Positions 53,722 through 62,598 are shown, numbered from the stretch's first letter. The stretch: 64,000 nt of DNA from Sphingomonas sp. S1-29 (GCF_026167545.1 NZ_CP110678.1:2477501-2541500), one strand, 5' to 3'. Program-made: numbers and translations. Notes: generated by a model not told the origin, from the sequence alone.

Positions 53722-54312
53722 ATGCGCGGCACCGAAGCCGGCAAGGATGGCTCCAACGAGAATAAGCAATATGTTCCAGCCCTGCCCCTCCAGCCATCTA
53801 TCGCTGTCGAGTGCCAGGCCAACGCTATCGCACGGGCAAATTTGGCGGGTTCGGAAGTTGCATTCATCTTTGCGGCTATAACCGTGAGCATAGCGGCCAT
53901 GGGCGTTGTCACTCAGGCAGCCATAGGACGTAGTGACCGTATTAACGCTACGCGTATCGGCGGCTCGCATTTGATCATTGTCCCAAACTACCAAACTGGT
54001 GTCGGTCCTCCGTGTTGGGTCATATACAATGCTGGAAACGAGGAGGCGCGGATCGACAATATTACGGTCGTTCAAGCCCCCCCAGGAACATCCGCGACTG
54101 CGATCACGCGATCGGCTGATATCGACGACTTTCGAGTTCAGCCCGGTTCGGAAATTTCCATCACTCGTAGCGCCGCCGCTGGCGTCAATGATGTGATGCT
54201 CGTCGTGCACACGCGGGACATGCAAGGAGAGCATTTTGCTTGGGCTCGTTTCAGAATGGAGTTCAGTCCCGTTCGCCATGTTAAGCAGGACGAAGGCAAG
54301 ATTAAAGTATAG
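53722..54312 (+). CDS. Hypothetical protein with one membrane helix
   Basis: A 196-aa frame. A hydrophobic segment (SEVAFIFAAITVSIAAMGVV, about residues 43-63) is preceded by ECQANAIARANLA and followed by a beta-rich domain (HLIIVPNYQTG, WVIYNAGNEEARIDNITVVQA, GSEISITRSAAAGVNDVMLVVHT). This resembles small membrane-tethered hypothetical proteins of proteobacterial islands. The N-terminus is uncertain: the opposite strand at 53617-53810 carries an equally natural two-helix reading. It lies between the putative element end and tniQ, so it would be cargo. Confidence 0.45.
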   Translation: MRGTEAGKDGSNENKQYVPALPLQPSIAVECQANAIARANLAGSEVAFIFAAITVSIAAMGVVTQAAIGRSDRINATRIGGSHLIIVPNYQTGVGPPCWVIYNAGNEEARIDNITVVQAPPGTSATAITRSADIDDFRVQPGSEISITRSAAAGVNDVMLVVHTRDMQGEHFAWARFRMEFSPVRHVKQDEGKIKV

Positions 54313-54435
54313 ATCCATAATCGGTTTTCCTTCAGAACTAAAAGACTTATCTAAATCTAGATCGGTAAAATGTATATGAAGATGTGCATCTATTCTCCTG
54401 CATCAACAAAGCCACAACTTGCGATTCTGAACAAA

Positions 54436-56310
54436 TTAACAATGCATAACCGCGTCGTGCAGCTTCAGGTTAGTTAACGGTTGCGCCAGCCGAATCGGTC
54501 CAACTAAAACCTGTTCAGCGCGGGCGCGGAGCCAGAGACCAGGCGCAATCTGCGGAACAGCCTGTTCCTCAAGGATCATCGCAGTTCGCATAATCGAAAT
54601 CCCTGAGCGCCGGGCAACATCGGAGGTCGTAACACCGAGAGCTGCCCGCTCCAGAATGTCCTCGACTTTGAAACGCTTCTTCTTTCTGCCCGTAAATACG
54701 ATACCGGTGAGCAACTGTCCGGCGCTGACATTGCCGTTAAGGCATTCGAGCGCGTCGCCTTGGCTCCAAGTATTCGCCCTTTCGATAATCGCCTTAGGAT
54801 TGTCAGGTTCGGACAATCGAACAACCATCGGTATTGCGTCCGCTTCGATAAGCAGTCGGTCGACTATTGCAGTGTACGGACCGCCGTCGCACACTGAGAA
54901 AGGCAACGTGCCGTCGAGCATCCCGGCAATGACCGCACCCCAGGGTTTAGGGCGGCCTGAAATATGTCGGATAGCTTCGACCAACCGGATCGGGTCAGCG
55001 AGGTCGGTCACCTTACCTTCTATGTCGGCTACCAGTTCAAGTGCCGTAGCCTTGTAAGAGGCGCATTGCTTAAGCTGGCCACTTGGCGCTTCAGGAGTGA
55101 GAAGGCAGTGGGCGAGCAGCTGCTCTACGCCATAGACGGGCAATCCGAGGAGGCTGGCAACCCGGGCCCTTGCACCAATCACTCTAAGGAATGGAGCAAC
55201 CTTAACGACTTCGGCCGGATCAAAAGCCCGAACCCGTAGCGAGCCTTTCGCCCAAGAGTGCTGCGTGAACTTCTCGTCGTCCCACGCTGCCTTGAGCGCG
55301 CTTTCATCGACCCCACCTAAACGCGCCGCAGCCATGGCCCCGACGAAATGGGTCAGGACGCGACCTCCGGCACCGGAGGGGATATATGCCGGCTGAGTGG
55401 ACGCCTGTGCACCAGCGGTCGACGGCGTGCAGCACGAGCTTGTGACCGTCGATGGCGCTACAACATCGAGTATTGCATAGTTGCGCGTCACCCATTCCCA
55501 GACATAAGCTGGACATTCGTTCGAACGGCTTATTTCACCAAGGCCGTGAGGCCAATCAAGTAGTGACGTAGCGGCGCTCGCGATTGCTTGCGTTCGCTCG
55601 GGGGGAGGGGCCTCTTCAGCGCGCCGGGCCGAGGTGGCTCGCGCTAGGTTCATGATTATGTCGTAGACCAGGTTTCGACTGACGTTGCGAAGCGCAGCGG
55701 GTAGCATCCGCTGCGCAATCTGCTGCGTCCCAGGGTTTGGATCTACGAGGCCAGCAACCAGCTCGAGCGGGGTACGCAAATCACGAGGCACTGGAACCGG
55801 CGGGATCTTACCAAGGCTTCCACCGCACGAGTGACAGCGGCTTGAGCCGTTGACGGTGACCCAGTTCTGACGAACACCGTCATCTGTGCATGGGCATGTA
55901 TCCTGAAGCAGGTCCCAGCCTACCGTTGAGAACGGAAGATCCCGAAGCTCGTGGGTGGCTGGGTGATAGAGGACGCCCTGAGCAATCGCGGCGGGTGAAA
56001 AGCGCCTGACCTTATCTTCGATGCGGCTCTTCATGATATGCAGACCAAAAAAGCCTCGATGTCCCCGTCCATGTGCCGGGTAGCGCCGCGCGATAACTTC
56101 GGACTCATCAATGCGCAGGGCTGCAGCAAGACCGGCTGTGTTAAGGTTTGCGCTCTCGGACACCAGGACCCGGTTGCGATTTGACATTCCAAAATGCTGA
56201 AGCATGCCGAACGTATTGGGGATGTTGTTCTTCAAGCAGGCGTCGAACACGATCCCCCGGAGCGATGCTCCGGGGGAGAGGTCGGCTTCACGGAGGGCCC
56301 GCCGCGACAT
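54436..56310 (-). CDS. tniQ: TniQ/TnsD-family target-selection protein
   Basis: A 624-aa transposition protein. The N-terminal TniQ domain spans about 10-180, with zinc-finger-like Cys pairs at TCPCTDDG and SRCHSCGG. The large C-terminal part is helical (about 300-620), with a final HTH-like segment (VEDILERAALGVTTSDVARRSGISIMRTAMILEEQ). The length is nearer to Tn7 TnsD (about 500) than to the short TniQ of Tn5053, suggesting sequence-specific attachment-site recognition. Last gene of the minus-strand operon; its ATG is one base after the tniB stop. Confidence 0.88.
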   Translation of the reverse strand: MSRRALREADLSPGASLRGIVFDACLKNNIPNTFGMLQHFGMSNRNRVLVSESANLNTAGLAAALRIDESEVIARRYPAHGRGHRGFFGLHIMKSRIEDKVRRFSPAAIAQGVLYHPATHELRDLPFSTVGWDLLQDTCPCTDDGVRQNWVTVNGSSRCHSCGGSLGKIPPVPVPRDLRTPLELVAGLVDPNPGTQQIAQRMLPAALRNVSRNLVYDIIMNLARATSARRAEEAPPPERTQAIASAATSLLDWPHGLGEISRSNECPAYVWEWVTRNYAILDVVAPSTVTSSCCTPSTAGAQASTQPAYIPSGAGGRVLTHFVGAMAAARLGGVDESALKAAWDDEKFTQHSWAKGSLRVRAFDPAEVVKVAPFLRVIGARARVASLLGLPVYGVEQLLAHCLLTPEAPSGQLKQCASYKATALELVADIEGKVTDLADPIRLVEAIRHISGRPKPWGAVIAGMLDGTLPFSVCDGGPYTAIVDRLLIEADAIPMVVRLSEPDNPKAIIERANTWSQGDALECLNGNVSAGQLLTGIVFTGRKKKRFKVEDILERAALGVTTSDVARRSGISIMRTAMILEEQAVPQIAPGLWLRARAEQVLVGPIRLAQPLTNLKLHDAVMHC

Positions 56311-56311
56311 C

Positions 56312-57367
56312 TTAAAGGTCCCTCAGCGGATTATAGCTGATGAACTTGTGATCAACGTTCCAGCTATCGACAGCAGTAATGAGGTCCTGCAGCGTGACCG
56401 CATCCCGGCTGTCGCGTACGGTATTGCGAACCGCAGTGCGGATCGTGCCCATCAGCTGGCCGATAATGCCGTTACATGCCTCGTTCAGGGCCCGATCCAG
56501 CCCCTCGTCGTCGAGTCCAATCGTCTTCGCGAGGATGCCGTCATCGACTAAGCGCTGGTCGAGATTGGCGAGGAAGCCGCGCCAGATTTCCTGGTCATAC
56601 GGGTCATGCCATTCCAGTCGGCCGAGATGACACGGTGCCGTGAGGCGACCGCTGAGTTCCATGTCCTTCGAGAAGATCGGCACTGCCTCTTCGGTGCCGA
56701 GAAGCGCGACTGGCACAACGCCGCCATCAAGCAGCAGTTTGACCGACGAGGTGATCTCGCCGCCAAATCCCGACTTTTTGCCGCCGTGGTTGCTCTCGTC
56801 GATGATCACCAGCTGCGTTCCAGAATCGCGCAGGGCTTCGAGCGTCCGGCGACGCAGACTGTGCTCAGTGCCATTCAGGGCAAATCCGTCTCCGAGCTTG
56901 GCGAGCATTTCGACGTAAAGCGAGCGCGCCGTCCCCGAGTTGTCGAGCCGGATATGGAGCACTGGCACGATGCCATCTTCGGCGTCGGCATTTACGCGCT
57001 TGGCGTATTCTTCTGCCGTCGTGGTCTTTCCGGCGCCGGTGACCTCGAAGAGAGTCATGCCAAGCATGGGCATACCTTGCATGTGCAGCCCTGTGATACG
57101 GATCTCGTCAAACTCGGCGTGAATGCCGAGCTGACGGGGTTCGGGCAGGCGTATACGGCGTACGCCGGCGACGGCTGCGCCAACCAAGGCAGAGCGATGG
57201 GCGAGCGAACCGGGGCGGAGCGTTGCGGGATCTGGTATCACTCTACCAGCGTCGCGGCGATCGCGAACCGGTTCGGGAGCGCTGCGAACACCGCGCCGCG
57301 CCGACGTATCAGGGTCTTTGATAACTGGGGCGGCGTTTGGCACCAGTTTTTTGGAATTGTCAGTCAT
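56312..57367 (-). CDS. tniB: TniB/TnsC-type AAA+ transposition regulator
   Basis: A 351-aa ATPase that links target selection to the transposase. The Walker A region is LFEVTGAGKTTTAEEYAKRV; the first Gly of Gly-x4-Gly-Lys-Thr is Glu here. Walker B is LVIIDESNHGG. SVKLLLDGGVVPVALLGTEEAVPIF and LSGRLTAPCHLGRLEW are typical of TniB. The ATG overlaps the tnsB stop by eight bases with GGGGA upstream. Length fits TniB (about 300-350). Confidence 0.92.
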   Translation of the reverse strand: MTDNSKKLVPNAAPVIKDPDTSARRGVRSAPEPVRDRRDAGRVIPDPATLRPGSLAHRSALVGAAVAGVRRIRLPEPRQLGIHAEFDEIRITGLHMQGMPMLGMTLFEVTGAGKTTTAEEYAKRVNADAEDGIVPVLHIRLDNSGTARSLYVEMLAKLGDGFALNGTEHSLRRRTLEALRDSGTQLVIIDESNHGGKKSGFGGEITSSVKLLLDGGVVPVALLGTEEAVPIFSKDMELSGRLTAPCHLGRLEWHDPYDQEIWRGFLANLDQRLVDDGILAKTIGLDDEGLDRALNEACNGIIGQLMGTIRTAVRNTVRDSRDAVTLQDLITAVDSWNVDHKFISYNPLRDL

Positions 57368-59711
57368 ACGAATGTCCCCATTTCAGATTGGAGGTGGGAG
57401 CCGACTTGGTGTCGGCGGGCTTGGCGGACGTCTTGCGACGTCCGGTGTCGCGCGGGTCGTGCTCCTTGGTGGAAGCGCGCGGACTGCGGCGATTGGGCAC
57501 GGGCTTGTTCGATGCTGCCGTCGTGGATCTTACGACTGGTACCGACGCTGCCTTTTTGCCGTTACCCGCGCGCGGCGTGGGCGTGGTCGCATCAGAGCGA
57601 TGCTCGGCACCCAGACCGTCAGGGAGCTGATAGTTCGGCGCGTCTGCGGAATGGGGATGGACCAGAGTTGAAACGTCCTCGTCGACCACCTCGATGATGT
57701 CGCCCATTATCCGTTTGAAAAGCGGGCTATCCTTCAGCTTGGCCAAAGTGGCGCGATCGTGCTCACTCGATTCCGGCGTGATATTGCGCGCCTCTTCGAA
57801 CAGCCGTTTGCGTATTTCGATCAAGCGATCGCCGTCTGTTTCCTCGGTTTCCCCGGTGAAATCCCGCATGTCCATCTTGGCAATATTTACGATGCGCTTG
57901 TGAGCCCACAGCGGCAGATCATCGGCATAGTCTGCTCTGACCGCCGGCAGGGTGACGTAACGTTTGGTACGCGCGTTCCACACATGGATACGTCCCATGT
58001 CCGACTGCGAATACTTTACCTTCACGGTCAGCGTGATTTGCTTGGTGGTCGATGCTGACGGTGGCTGCAGGCTCGTCAGATCGTCGATGAGGGCGCGGGT
58101 GAGCTTGGCGTCGGAGTAGCGCAGGCCTTTCACGACGACGCCGCTGTTACGAAGCTGAGCATCGTATTCGACGTTGCCGATAGAGCGACGGAACTCGTCA
58201 AGATCATCGATGACGGAGATGCCGTACTTGGCCGCCTGCTGGCTGAAAACCAACGCGGGTGAACGCCCGTCCAATCCTTTATGCGGTGTGAGGTGGTAGA
58301 CGCAGATGGCGCGCAGCAACAGCTCGCGAGCCTTACGGATCGGCACCATAACCATTTTCGTGGGATCGAAGCCGAACTCCCGTGCGCGGGCTATATCGTA
58401 CGTCGCAGCGGGCAGATCCTTGAATGCGAGATCGAGGATCGTTCCGATCACGCGCTCCACCTCGGCTTTGTCCCGCGGCATCTGAGCACCCGAAAAATGG
58501 ACATCGGTGCCCGCATCCATCATCGAATCTTCGAAGTGTCGAGAATGGTGGCCCGACAAATTATCGAGCAAAACTCCCGACAATTTTGTGCAAATCCACT
58601 TCAGTTCGGGATGCAGCGAGTCGATGTCCTCAGGGACCGCCTTTGGCGTGTTTGCGTGGGCGTAGGCCTCCAAAGCGGTCGCGCTTGAAGCCTCATCCCA
58701 GCACAGCCCCCAGCCAATAAGCGTTTTGCTGACGTTTTCGTAGACAACGGTGAAGGTAGGCTGCCCCAACGGAATGCCAAGTTCATCGTCGACGAGAAAG
58801 ACGCCCGGTATCGGGGTATCGTCCATCTGGCCGAATGCGCCGATCCTGGTGTGCCGATCGGTCCGTCCGCCGCCGCCGTAGCGCTGATAAACAGCTTGGT
58901 GGCCGTGCTGCGCTTCCAGCGTTGCCGACGATTCGAGATCCCGGCACATGCGCCAGAAAGTGGTGTAGCTCACATTCTTATAGGGGACGGGGGGCTGCGG
59001 GTAATCCGCCCCCTCCCGGCCCGTTGGAACGCCGCGATTGATGCGGTTGATTTCACCTTTGTAATCCTGCCAGCCTTTCCATGCCCGAGCCTTTGCACCG
59101 GGGCGCGAGGTGGTTTTCCGACCGGTCGCGGCCGCAAGGTGGTGAGTCAGTATTTCTTTGGGGTGGTGTACGCGGCGGCCACGGCGGTAACCGGTCATGG
59201 CCACGCCGTCGCGTGCTCGGCGGTCGCCTGGAAAGCCGCGCTTGTGAATCCATTCGCGCAGTGTCGAGCCCGCATAGACTCGGGCACCGGGCAGTGCGGC
59301 GATCACGGGATCGCTCAGCAGCTTCTCGTTCAGCTGGCGGAGTGCGCGGTCAGAAAGCCCACCTCGGTTGACGTCGTAGGCGCGGTTGAAAATGGTGCGG
59401 AATTCCGAACTGGGATCGACGGCATGGGCGGTCTTTGCGTCGAGTTCGCGCATGCGCGCGGCGCGGCGGGGGCCTTCTTCGAGATCCTTTGCGCGCTTGA
59501 AGAAGCTCCCGCTCGCCATCAGGCGGGCTATGTCGTTGGCGTGGGGCTTGCGCCCACGCCCTGTTCCCGGGTCGGTGACCTCGAACTCGACATTCTTGCG
59601 CAGGGTGCGCAGGGTCACGAGGCCGTCCGGGTCGATACGTTCGAATACGTGTTCGATACCATCGATAACGACAATATCGCCAGGTTCGAGCTTGATTGGA
59701 AGTTCTTTCAT
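57360..59711 (-). CDS. tnsB: TniA/TnsB-type DDE transposase
   Basis: A 783-aa Mu/Tn7-like integrase-family transposase that joins the 3' ends to target. The RNase H core shows D297 (FGQMDDTPIPG), D383 (GVLLDNLSGHHS) and E419 (MPRDKAEVERVIGT), giving D-x85-D-x35-E, i.e. a D,D-35-E site. N-terminal residues 1-250 hold the DNA-binding part. A Mu-type C-terminal beta-barrel follows about 540-620 (SDMGRIHVWNARTKRYVTLPAV). The tail about 700-783 is basic and low-complexity, probably contacting TniB. AGGAGG sits seven bases upstream of the ATG. Confidence 0.95.
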   Translation of the reverse strand: MKELPIKLEPGDIVVIDGIEHVFERIDPDGLVTLRTLRKNVEFEVTDPGTGRGRKPHANDIARLMASGSFFKRAKDLEEGPRRAARMRELDAKTAHAVDPSSEFRTIFNRAYDVNRGGLSDRALRQLNEKLLSDPVIAALPGARVYAGSTLREWIHKRGFPGDRRARDGVAMTGYRRGRRVHHPKEILTHHLAAATGRKTTSRPGAKARAWKGWQDYKGEINRINRGVPTGREGADYPQPPVPYKNVSYTTFWRMCRDLESSATLEAQHGHQAVYQRYGGGGRTDRHTRIGAFGQMDDTPIPGVFLVDDELGIPLGQPTFTVVYENVSKTLIGWGLCWDEASSATALEAYAHANTPKAVPEDIDSLHPELKWICTKLSGVLLDNLSGHHSRHFEDSMMDAGTDVHFSGAQMPRDKAEVERVIGTILDLAFKDLPAATYDIARAREFGFDPTKMVMVPIRKARELLLRAICVYHLTPHKGLDGRSPALVFSQQAAKYGISVIDDLDEFRRSIGNVEYDAQLRNSGVVVKGLRYSDAKLTRALIDDLTSLQPPSASTTKQITLTVKVKYSQSDMGRIHVWNARTKRYVTLPAVRADYADDLPLWAHKRIVNIAKMDMRDFTGETEETDGDRLIEIRKRLFEEARNITPESSEHDRATLAKLKDSPLFKRIMGDIIEVVDEDVSTLVHPHSADAPNYQLPDGLGAEHRSDATTPTPRAGNGKKAASVPVVRSTTAASNKPVPNRRSPRASTKEHDPRDTGRRKTSAKPADTKSAPTSNLKWGHSYD

Positions 59712-59885
59712 GTACTGCCTCCTAGGCGCAGAAGTCCGCGCCCGTGGACAAGCGCCCGCGACCGAAGACCCTGATGGGTGATATGCTCAGTTAGTCTTGC
59801 GGTATTCGCGGGCGCTGGCACGCCGGTGTCGGGGGGCGTGGTGCGACCAAGCAGATGGTCCGGTAGTTCATGGCGCAGCCTGACC
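59712..59885. repeat. Duplicated gene-junction segment, copy A
   Basis: This stretch upstream of tnsB matches the stretch 60129-60300 over most of its length with a few gaps. Shared blocks on the minus strand are ACCATCxGCTTGGTCGC, CGCCCxCCGAC, and GGACxxCTGCGCC before the ribosome site and ATG. It includes the last codons of the small gene (NGQAAP, compare NDQIRI at the end of tnsA). GTCC/GGAC arms can fold into a hairpin next to the ribosome site. Confidence 0.75.
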
Positions 59886-60128
59886 GTTATCGCTCGGTGA
59901 TGTGTCACCGAAACTGACAGCGTCACCAATGGTGTCGCGATCATCCCCATTGTGTCTGCGGCGCGCGCATTGCGCCTGCTCGATGCGTTCCTTCATCACT
60001 GACAGGGCCCGTTCGAGGGCCGGGCGGTAAATCGGAGGCTCAAGCTGGTATCTACCGAGCCAGACGATACCGAGATCCAGCGCGTGGGGGCTATCATTGG
60101 TTGGCGGGTGAGTTGGCAGGCTGGTCAT
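59868..60128 (-). CDS. Small protein in the transposition operon, unknown
   Basis: An 86-aa protein. ATG 60128 has GGAGA six bases upstream. The central part is structured (HALDLGIVWLGRYQLEPP, then IYRPALERALSVMKERIEQAQ as a helix), with Arg-rich and acidic tail. It lies between tnsA and tnsB and matches no Tn7 or Tn5053 protein I know. The duplicated junction segments flank it, so it may have been inserted together with one copy. Confidence 0.68.
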   Translation of the reverse strand: MTSLPTHPPTNDSPHALDLGIVWLGRYQLEPPIYRPALERALSVMKERIEQAQCARRRHNGDDRDTIGDAVSFGDTSPSDNGQAAP

Positions 60129-60300
60129 GCGTTGTCTCCGGGGCGCAGGAGTCCATGCCGGCGGACATGTGTCCACGGCTGAACCCGTTAGGTTCGTATT
60201 GGTCAGTTCGAGTGATGCGGTGGCACCGCCGGGCCTACGTCGGCGGGCGGGGGGCGACCAAGCTGATGGTTCGGCTGGACAACGATCAGATCCGAATCTG
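60129..60300. repeat. Duplicated gene-junction segment, copy B
   Basis: Second copy of the junction segment, here between tnsA and the small gene. It covers the last six or so codons of tnsA, the leader, the GTCC/GGAC arms near the ribosome site, and ends just before the ATG. Estimated identity to copy A is about 70-75% by eye. Confidence 0.75.
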
Positions 60301-61158
60301 ATCGTTATGAGACATGGGTTCGAGCGGTGTCAGGATGGTAGCGGCAGTGAAGCGCTGGTCGAAATCCACGTCGATCCGTCCGAGCGCGATTGCGTTCTCG
60401 ATCACCGCGTTAGCGCGACGATGATCGTGTGGCGCTATGCGGCCACGGATGTCGGCCCATGTTGCGTCCTCCCCGCGTAGTACGAACGAGGTGATGACGT
60501 CTTGTTCCCGTCGAGACACCAACATGAAGCGGCGTGCATAGACGCCCTCGACATTTTGCATACGCCAGCGGGGTCCGATGATGTCTGCATGGTAGAGAAT
60601 GCGAAAATTCCAGCCGGCGCGGCGTGCGATCTCTGCAACGGCACCGAGTTTTTCGCGGTAGGCGGGGTCATCCAGATCGGCGGGTGTCCGCTTCACCTCG
60701 ATCAGTTCTATCGTGCCGTCACGCATCAATCGGATGTGGTCGGGGAAATAGTCGAAGAGACTATCCTCTATCCGGCCTTGGATGTGGAAGGGGTGAGCCT
60801 CGTAGTCGAGGCACTTAGGATTGACTTCGTTCCACATGGTGAGGTCGCGGTGGCCACGGCCCTCCACTACTTGTTGCCTGCCGGTCTTACGCGACCCCAT
60901 GCGGGAGCGCAGATGTTTCTGGCCGCGTTTGATCACAGGATTGGCGTGGCCGCCGTGTTCAAGGACCACAATCTTTGCAAGGCGGCTGGCCTCTTCCATG
61001 CCGGGCCAGCGGTGCGCGGGGCGACGCAGTCGCCCGCGGGACGCTGGTTCGGTGGCATTATAGTAGTTGGGAATGCGTCGGTCGGCGTGGCGCGGCTCGA
61101 TCCGGATAGCCGGCTTGGCACGCTTAACGACCTGTTTGTCCTCGTGTTTGATTCTCAT
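60286..61158 (-). CDS. tnsA: TnsA-like endonuclease subunit
   Basis: A 290-aa protein whose middle is a Tn7 TnsA-type PD-(D/E)XK nuclease: RIEDSLFDYFPDHIRLMRDG with D140, then IELIEVKRTPADL with E154-x-K156. TnsA cuts the 5' ends so that the element leaves by cut-and-paste. Residues 1-100 are strongly basic (RKTGRQQVVEGRGHR). The C-terminal half (NFRILYHADIIGPRW; QDVITSFVLRGEDATWADIRGRI) fits the TnsA C-terminal HTH domain that contacts TnsC. First gene of the operon; AAGGA precedes the ATG. Confidence 0.9.
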   Translation of the reverse strand: MRIKHEDKQVVKRAKPAIRIEPRHADRRIPNYYNATEPASRGRLRRPAHRWPGMEEASRLAKIVVLEHGGHANPVIKRGQKHLRSRMGSRKTGRQQVVEGRGHRDLTMWNEVNPKCLDYEAHPFHIQGRIEDSLFDYFPDHIRLMRDGTIELIEVKRTPADLDDPAYREKLGAVAEIARRAGWNFRILYHADIIGPRWRMQNVEGVYARRFMLVSRREQDVITSFVLRGEDATWADIRGRIAPHDHRRANAVIENAIALGRIDVDFDQRFTAATILTPLEPMSHNDQIRI

Positions 61159-61188
61159 TGTTTCAGTCCTTGCCGAGTTCGGGGGGGC

Positions 61189-61293
61189 ATGGAGAAATAC
61201 GGCGATCCCTTAGGCGAGCGCGCAGTCGCCAATCGCTTCGGCGCCAATTCCGAGCGCGCCTTTCATCCGAGGCGCTACGCCACGGGAATATGA
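61189..61293 (+). CDS. Possible 34-aa peptide divergent from tnsA
   Basis: ATG 61189 opens a 34-codon frame (MEKYGDPLGERAVANRFGAN, ending RYATGI) with a GGGGGG run immediately upstream. It faces away from tnsA. Composition is high-GC and protein-like, but the length is short and no homologue is recognised. Confidence 0.25.
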   Translation: MEKYGDPLGERAVANRFGANSERAFHPRRYATGI

Positions 61294-61404
61294 GAGAATT
61301 TTTGAGCACCAGTGGTCCATTCAAATAAGGTTTATACAGCAGCGATGCTGGATATGATCATTCGACCGATTCGGGTCAAGCACTCTTTTATAAACTTTGT
61401 TTGC

Positions 61405-62598
61405 ATGGCCTGTTCGCGCGCGCTACCGGTCGCGGCGGTGACAGTGGAGATAGCGTTGGCAAAGACGATCGGGGATAACCAAACGGAGGCTACCGGCGAC
61501 AACCCTGCTTCCGAGCTATTACTCGACGCCGATCCACGCCTGGCAAAGGCTCTAGGTCGCGCACTTTCGCTTAACGAGTTGAAGACCTGGGCTGGCCTGC
61601 CTGAGCCGAGGCGGGCGAAAGCGCTTCAGCGAATAACTGCGCTTGACCGTTATCGCGCTGAAGGAAGCGAATTATCGGCCAAGCAGGCAGCGATGGAAGC
61701 TGGTGTGAAGCTTGGGCGTTTCTATCAAATGGCGAGGGCTTGGTCAGCTAACCGGTCGCTCGAAAGTCTCGGCGCGTATGTGTCTGCCACCAAGCCAAGG
61801 TCGAGTTTGAAACCCCATGTAAACCAGGCGCTCATGGCAGTCGTGAAACAGGTAGTCGAAGCGCAATCTAATCAGGGCAACTCGATTGCCACACTGGCCA
61901 AAAAGCTTGGCGCGGCTTCGAATTTGCCCGCAAAGGACGTACCGTCAGCAAATACCCTTCGAGCGTTTATTGAGCGGGAACAACGCCGTCGTCGCAACAC
62001 CAAACTGGCAGGCACCCAAGTCCTGTTTGACCTGTCTGCCACTTCGCTGCTGCGTGACGATGGACGCCCGCATGTCGCATTTCTCGCAATCGATGACGGA
62101 ACGGGGCTCATTCTTGGGCATGCCATCGGGCTCGCCGAAGAGAGTAGGGCGGGATATCAAGCTGCAGCCCAAAATTCCCTAAGTCGTATCCTTGCCGCAC
62201 TGCGTGCCAAGACAATCTGGTCAGAGACTATGGAGCGATCGCAAATTGTACCAGGGGTCGACGCACCCGCAATTGCTTCAATGTCGTCGCGGATCAAGGG
62301 CGAGATAGGTGGGGCGGCTCCGCAGCTGACTGCCGAAGATAAGCAGGGCGGATATATTCGTCGTCACACGGGCCTTAAACTTGGTTCAATCCGAATGTTG
62401 CCGTCCCGAACCGGTGCCGCCCCATCGGCCATGAAAATGACAAAGGGGGGGGAGCTGAACGTGACCGACGCCTTTGCTCGGATGGAGGTGGCGGTCACTG
62501 AACACAACGCAGGGCTGCTGCTGAAGCTTGCAATTGAGGGCGATGCCGCTCCGCCGGGCAAGCTGATCCGGATGCTGGAAATGATCGCCGCCGCTTAG
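61405..62598 (+). CDS. Unrecognised protein, HTH plus RNase H-like core (X)
   Basis: A 397-aa protein from ATG 61405; TTG 61456 with GTGGAG upstream is an alternative, and a GTG at 61312 a weaker one. Residues about 60-125 look like a DNA-binding helical region (AKQAAMEAGVKLGRFYQMARAW). The centre (about 210-250) reads LAGTQVLFDLSATSLL, then HVAFLAIDDGTGLILGHAIG, the beta1-beta2-beta3 pattern of an integrase-type RNase H fold with a possible first Asp in LFDLS. The second Asp and Glu are not evident. A paralogous-looking gene runs convergently with overlapping stop codons. It lies beyond tnsA. Confidence 0.6.
   Translation: MACSRALPVAAVTVEIALAKTIGDNQTEATGDNPASELLLDADPRLAKALGRALSLNELKTWAGLPEPRRAKALQRITALDRYRAEGSELSAKQAAMEAGVKLGRFYQMARAWSANRSLESLGAYVSATKPRSSLKPHVNQALMAVVKQVVEAQSNQGNSIATLAKKLGAASNLPAKDVPSANTLRAFIEREQRRRRNTKLAGTQVLFDLSATSLLRDDGRPHVAFLAIDDGTGLILGHAIGLAEESRAGYQAAAQNSLSRILAALRAKTIWSETMERSQIVPGVDAPAIASMSSRIKGEIGGAAPQLTAEDKQGGYIRRHTGLKLGSIRMLPSRTGAAPSAMKMTKGGELNVTDAFARMEVAVTEHNAGLLLKLAIEGDAAPPGKLIRMLEMIAAA

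Noticed and set aside
54436..61158. CRISPR-associated transposon
   Set aside because: No cas gene, repeat-spacer array or guide-like repeat seen in the window; TniQ alone is not evidence.
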